From positions 34,093 through 98,092 of the forward strand of contig JAIWNF010000100.1 of assembly GCA_025093555.1 (NCBI GenBank): a stretch of 64,000 nt of DNA, written 5' to 3'. Below the pieces are notes generated by a model. That model did no database searches. It was not told where the DNA came from and saw only the letters and a list, made by a program, of their open reading frames with translations. The stretch is from Circinella umbellata. Taxonomy: Eukaryota; Mucoromycota; Mucoromycetes; Mucorales; Lichtheimiaceae. The position numbers were made by a program, and so were the translations under genes. Below are positions 60,986-64,000 of the stretch, piece by piece; within the stretch, counting starts at the first letter, position 1, and every line of letters begins with the position of its first letter.

Positions 60986-62805
60986 GAGGAACAAACCCAT
61001 TTTATAAAATCTTATTTATTTTATAATATTTTATTATTTTTTAATATATAATTTTATATAAAAAATAAAACTAAAATTGAATTTTTCTATATTTATAAAA
61101 ATATGATACAACATGACTTCTATGGACTTTATGGCTGATGAATATATTTATGAAAATTCTGAACAATATGAAAAATATAAGACTGATTTAAAAAAAGAAA
61201 TTGATAATATTGTATTAAATAAATGGGGTTTTTTAGATAAAGATTGGGGTAAAATTACAAAAAAATATAAACATCGAACTGAATTAAAAGAAATTAAAGA
61301 TATAAATGCTATTAAAAATGAATTAAAAAATAAATTAGGGTATATTTCTGTTTTCTTCTTTTTAAATGAATTATATACAAACAAAGAATATCCAGGACCT
61401 TATTTAGAGATAGATAAAGGTTTATATTTAATATATCATCTTATAAATGGTCATTCTCATATTGAAATAAATAAAGATATATCTTCAACATCATATTATA
61501 GATTATATAAAAGTTTTTGGATTAATAATTATGAAAAATTAAATAAAAAAGTAAATGGTTATTTATTAGATATGTTTAGTAATATTAAAATAAGAATTTT
61601 ATCTGCTCTTATAAAAAATCCTAAATATTTTAAACATATAACATTATTATTAGATGGGCATGATAGTACTATTAAATATAATAAACCAGATATTTCTTTA
61701 CAAAAAAAATGGTCGTATAAATTAAAAACAAGTGGATTACGTACACAAGTTGTAATAGATATTAATGAAATGGTTATAATTGTTAGTAAAAGTGAATTAT
61801 GTGGTGAAAGTAATGATGGTTCAATGTTTCTTAATATGAAATTATATAATAAAATTTATAAACATGACTGCATTGCTTTTGATGGAGGATATACTTTATT
61901 TATAAACCAATTTATTGAATTATGTATTAGTAAAGGATATGATGATATAAGTGATAAAAACTTTTTTTATCCTATACGGAAAGAAAATAATATTGAATTA
62001 AATGAACAAGAAAAATATTTTAATAAAGTGTTTGGGAAATTTAGAAATACAGTAGAAAATCAGTTCTGTGAATTACATAATACATTTAAAAGATTTAGTA
62101 ATAACAATTCAACAATTAAAACATCTGATTATAAATATATAAATTTACAATTAAAGGTTTCTTTTTTATTAAAAAATATTAAACGGTTTTCTGAAAAATT
62201 TAATATAATTACTCAACCACATCATAAACTTTGGGAAATAAATAATTTTGAATTTCCTTGTGAACAAAGATTAATTGATATTGTTTATATAAATGAAATG
62301 GAACAGTTAGAAAAAATAAATGAAATAACAAAATTACAAAAAGAAATTATGAATTTAACATTAGATAATAATATGATATTAGATATTGAAGAAGATGAAA
62401 ATGAAAATGAAATTAATGATGAAAGTGAGGATGATTTTCCAGAATTAAAAGGTAAAATAAAAAAGAGAAAATATAGATCAAAATCAATAAATAAAATTAA
62501 AGATATAAATAAAGTAAGAGATAAAAATAAAGTTGATAATATATATGAAATAGAAAATATTATTGAACATAAAATTATTGATAAAAGTTATAAATTTTTA
62601 GTAAAATGGAAAGGATTTAATAGTAATGATAATTCATGGATATCTTTGTCTTCTTTTAATGAAAAAGAACTATTAGTCGATTATTTATCAAAGAAAAATA
62701 TACTGATACCAGGAATTAATTTATAATTTAAAAATTTAAAATTGTATTAAGATATAAGTAATATTTCAAGTTATATTATTATTTTATATTTATGGAATAT
62801 TCCTC
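60986..62805 (+). mobile_element. PIF/Harbinger-like DNA transposon, apparently complete, with chromodomain transposase
   Basis: 1820 bp, flanked by TTA at 60983-60985 and 62806-62808, the 3-bp TWA duplication expected for PIF/Harbinger. Ends are imperfect inverted repeats of about 25 bp: left GAGGAACAAACCC then ..TATAAAAT; right, reverse-complemented, GAGGAATATTCC then ..TATAAAAT. Removing the element and one TTA rejoins the host RT frame, giving GEV-T-RKRICLN, which strongly supports these boundaries. The element carries one intact ORF and is markedly more AT-rich than its host. An intact ORF inside a decayed element suggests recent insertion. Confidence 0.88.
61113..62726 (+). CDS. DDE (DDE_Tnp_4/Harbinger-type) transposase fused to a C-terminal chromodomain
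   Basis: Intact 537-residue ORF starting MTSMDFMADEYIY. Candidate catalytic acids are Asp181/Asp184 in TLLLDGHDST, Asp257 in CIAFDGGYT, and Glu315 in NTVENQFCELHNTFKRF. The spacing and the VE..F..LH..F block fit the DDE_Tnp_4 fold of Harbinger/IS5-like transposases. A YYRLYKSFW helical region (residues 105-150) may be the DNA-binding part. An acidic linker (IEEDENENEINDESEDDF) and a basic stretch (KKRKYRSKS, likely nuclear localisation) follow. A chromodomain sits at about 478-526: YEIENIIEHK..YKFLVKWKGFNSNDNSWISLSSF. Aromatic-cage-type residues Tyr/Trp/Trp are present. Codons strongly prefer A/T at third position. Typical Harbingers have a separate Myb-like partner; none is seen here. Confidence 0.85.
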   Translation: MTSMDFMADEYIYENSEQYEKYKTDLKKEIDNIVLNKWGFLDKDWGKITKKYKHRTELKEIKDINAIKNELKNKLGYISVFFFLNELYTNKEYPGPYLEIDKGLYLIYHLINGHSHIEINKDISSTSYYRLYKSFWINNYEKLNKKVNGYLLDMFSNIKIRILSALIKNPKYFKHITLLLDGHDSTIKYNKPDISLQKKWSYKLKTSGLRTQVVIDINEMVIIVSKSELCGESNDGSMFLNMKLYNKIYKHDCIAFDGGYTLFINQFIELCISKGYDDISDKNFFYPIRKENNIELNEQEKYFNKVFGKFRNTVENQFCELHNTFKRFSNNNSTIKTSDYKYINLQLKVSFLLKNIKRFSEKFNIITQPHHKLWEINNFEFPCEQRLIDIVYINEMEQLEKINEITKLQKEIMNLTLDNNMILDIEEDENENEINDESEDDFPELKGKIKKRKYRSKSINKIKDINKVRDKNKVDNIYEIENIIEHKIIDKSYKFLVKWKGFNSNDNSWISLSSFNEKELLVDYLSKKNILIPGINL

Positions 62806-63986
62806 TTACCAGAAAACGGATCTGCCTTAATGTGAGATTACTCAACAATAGACTGTTGACCAATGATAAACATCCACTCCCATTAATTAAAGATATTTTT
62901 AATGACCTTGCTGGATCAACTGTTTTTACAACGATCGACTTGTCCAGTGCATATCATCGTTTTCGTATAAAAAAAGAGTTTCAGGATCGTACTGCCTTTA
63001 CTCATAATAATAATCAATTTGTGTTTCAAGCATGCCCATTCGGATTAAAACCTATTGCATCTCGTTTCCAAAGAGTTATGAGTCGTATCTTTTATGATAT
63101 GCCATTCGTAAGATGTTACATTGATGACATCGTAATTAAATCAAAATCAATAGAATCTCATAAAGATCATGTCATACAAGTCATAAAAGCATTAAGCAAA
63201 AATAATATGATCATTAATCATAAAAAATCTAAATTTATGCAAACACAAATTTATTTATTGGGATTCCGTATCTCACAACATGGACGTCAAATAGAACGCA
63301 GTAAAATAACAAACGTACTTAACTGGCCCATACCAAAAACAGGAAAACAAATTGAAAAACTTCTTAGTACTGTTAATTTTCTACGGGATTTCTTACCAAA
63401 TGCATCAAAAATGTGTGCTAAGCTTGATTCCTTAAGAAAATTAGGTTCTTTACATAATGTTTGGAATAACGAACATCTTCAAAGTTTTAATATGATCAAA
63501 CGAGCATTAACATATAATGTTTTACTTGAATTTCCTAATATGAATGAGCCTATGTATGTAGCAACTGACGCTAGTTTATTTGGCATAGCTGCTTGCTTAT
63601 TTCAACGTATAAATGGAAAAGATCATTATATATCTTTCATGGCACGTGCATTAAATAAATCGGAACGTAATTATCCTGCTACAAAACGTGAATTACTTGC
63701 AGTAGTATTTGCATTAACAAAATTCCATACATATCTATGGGCACATCCATTTACACTTTATACCGATTGCAAAGCTTTAACGTATTTACATACACAAAGA
63801 ATAGCCAATCCCATGATGATAAATTGGTTTGACATTATTCTTAATTACACATTCAATGTTGTACATTTACCAGGATTACAAAACGTACTACCTGATAACC
63901 TTTCTCGCTTGTTCACCCCAAGTGAACCGCTGGAGGGGGCATCCACTTATTTCACCCCGGTTGAGTTTGAAATAATTTCAAAGTAG
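62806..63986 (+). pseudogene. gypsy pol, RT core and RNase H
   Basis: Continuation of pol after the transposon. RT motifs: STVFTTIDLSSAYHRFRI, FQACPFGLKPIASRFQRVM, the catalytic YIDD in RCYIDDIVIKS, and LLGFRISQHGRQI. RNase H motifs: VATDASLFGIAACLF (Asp), RNYPATKRELLAVVFAL (Glu) and LYTDCKALTYL (Asp). The reading ends LEGASTYFTPVEF.. with TAG at 63984-63986. No integrase zinc finger is visible in the remaining 14 bp. This segment is itself open, but the gene is broken upstream. Confidence 0.85.
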
Positions 63987-64000
63987 GTGGCTTTTTGAAA

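Larger units (their letters stand above)
58251..64000 (+). mobile_element. Ty3/gypsy-type LTR retrotransposon, interrupted, runs off the window
   Basis: Order: leader, gag with zinc knuckle, aspartic protease, reverse transcriptase, RNase H. The RT is split by a 1.8-kb DNA transposon at 60986-62805. Protease-RT-RNase H order with an F-[Y]IDD box and RT motif TTIDLSSAYHRFRI identify the Ty3/gypsy group. No integrase is seen before the window ends; the frame stops at 63986. Stops and frameshifts in gag-pol show this copy is inactive. Confidence 0.82.

Noticed and set aside
60934..62809. Imperfect direct repeat TGGAATAKTCCTCTTAC on both sides of the chromodomain transposon, first read as a long target duplication
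   Set aside because: The right copy is the end of the transposon's own inverted repeat plus TTA. The TTA duplication alone restores the RT frame, so the longer match is taken as coincidence.

Overview
The window looks like a chromosome segment from an early-diverging filamentous fungus, most likely a Mucoromycota member of the Mucorales type. The evidence is a very AT-rich background with long A/T runs, genes split by many short GT-AG introns (mostly about 60-150 nt), Asn/Gln/His-rich low-complexity tails, and protein families of fungal character. No species can be named from sequence alone. All exon coordinates were read by hand from splice signals, frame continuity and recalled family alignments. 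They are models, not transcript-supported annotation.

Region 1 (1-4.9 kb): the C-terminal part of the INO80 chromatin-remodelling ATPase (+) and a convergent RING-CH membrane E3 ligase (-). Region 2 (4.9-14.3 kb): a gene-poor stretch with one clear pogo/Tc1-type MITE. Region 3 (14.3-41.1 kb): a gene-dense block with a YANK-type AGC kinase (+), a RapGAP-domain protein (-), dCMP deaminase (+), a HET-domain protein (-), an unrecognised two-TM protein (-), a cytosolic GH15 glycosidase with two PKA-type sites (-), a CNNM/Mam3-like DUF21-CBS membrane protein (-), COG3 of the Golgi tethering complex (-) and a 59-aa secreted-peptide precursor (-). Region 4 (41.1-46.8 kb): gene-poor, with a large nested inverted-repeat structure and a coding-like fragment. 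Region 5 (46.8-50.5 kb): a USP-type deubiquitinase (+) converging on a mitochondrial 3-hydroxyacyl-CoA dehydrogenase (-).

Region 6 (51.5-64 kb) is a nest of mobile elements. It holds a decayed Mutator-like transposase with a SWIM finger, then a LINE whose 5' end is an array of about 4.5 tandem promoter-like monomers followed by decayed ORF1 and the start of ORF2. A Ty3/gypsy element (gag, protease, RT, RNase H) follows. Its RT is interrupted by an apparently intact 1.8-kb PIF/Harbinger-like DNA transposon flanked by a TTA target duplication. That transposon's single ORF fuses a DDE transposase to a C-terminal chromodomain. It is the most striking object in the window.

The host genes are mostly housekeeping (chromatin, Golgi transport, nucleotide supply, fatty-acid oxidation, storage-sugar metabolism, Ras/Rap and AGC kinase signalling) and form no evident cluster. 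Possible regulatory points of interest are an E2F-like palindrome and an MCB box upstream of dCMP deaminase, the PKA-type sites on the GH15 enzyme, and unusual micro-exons.
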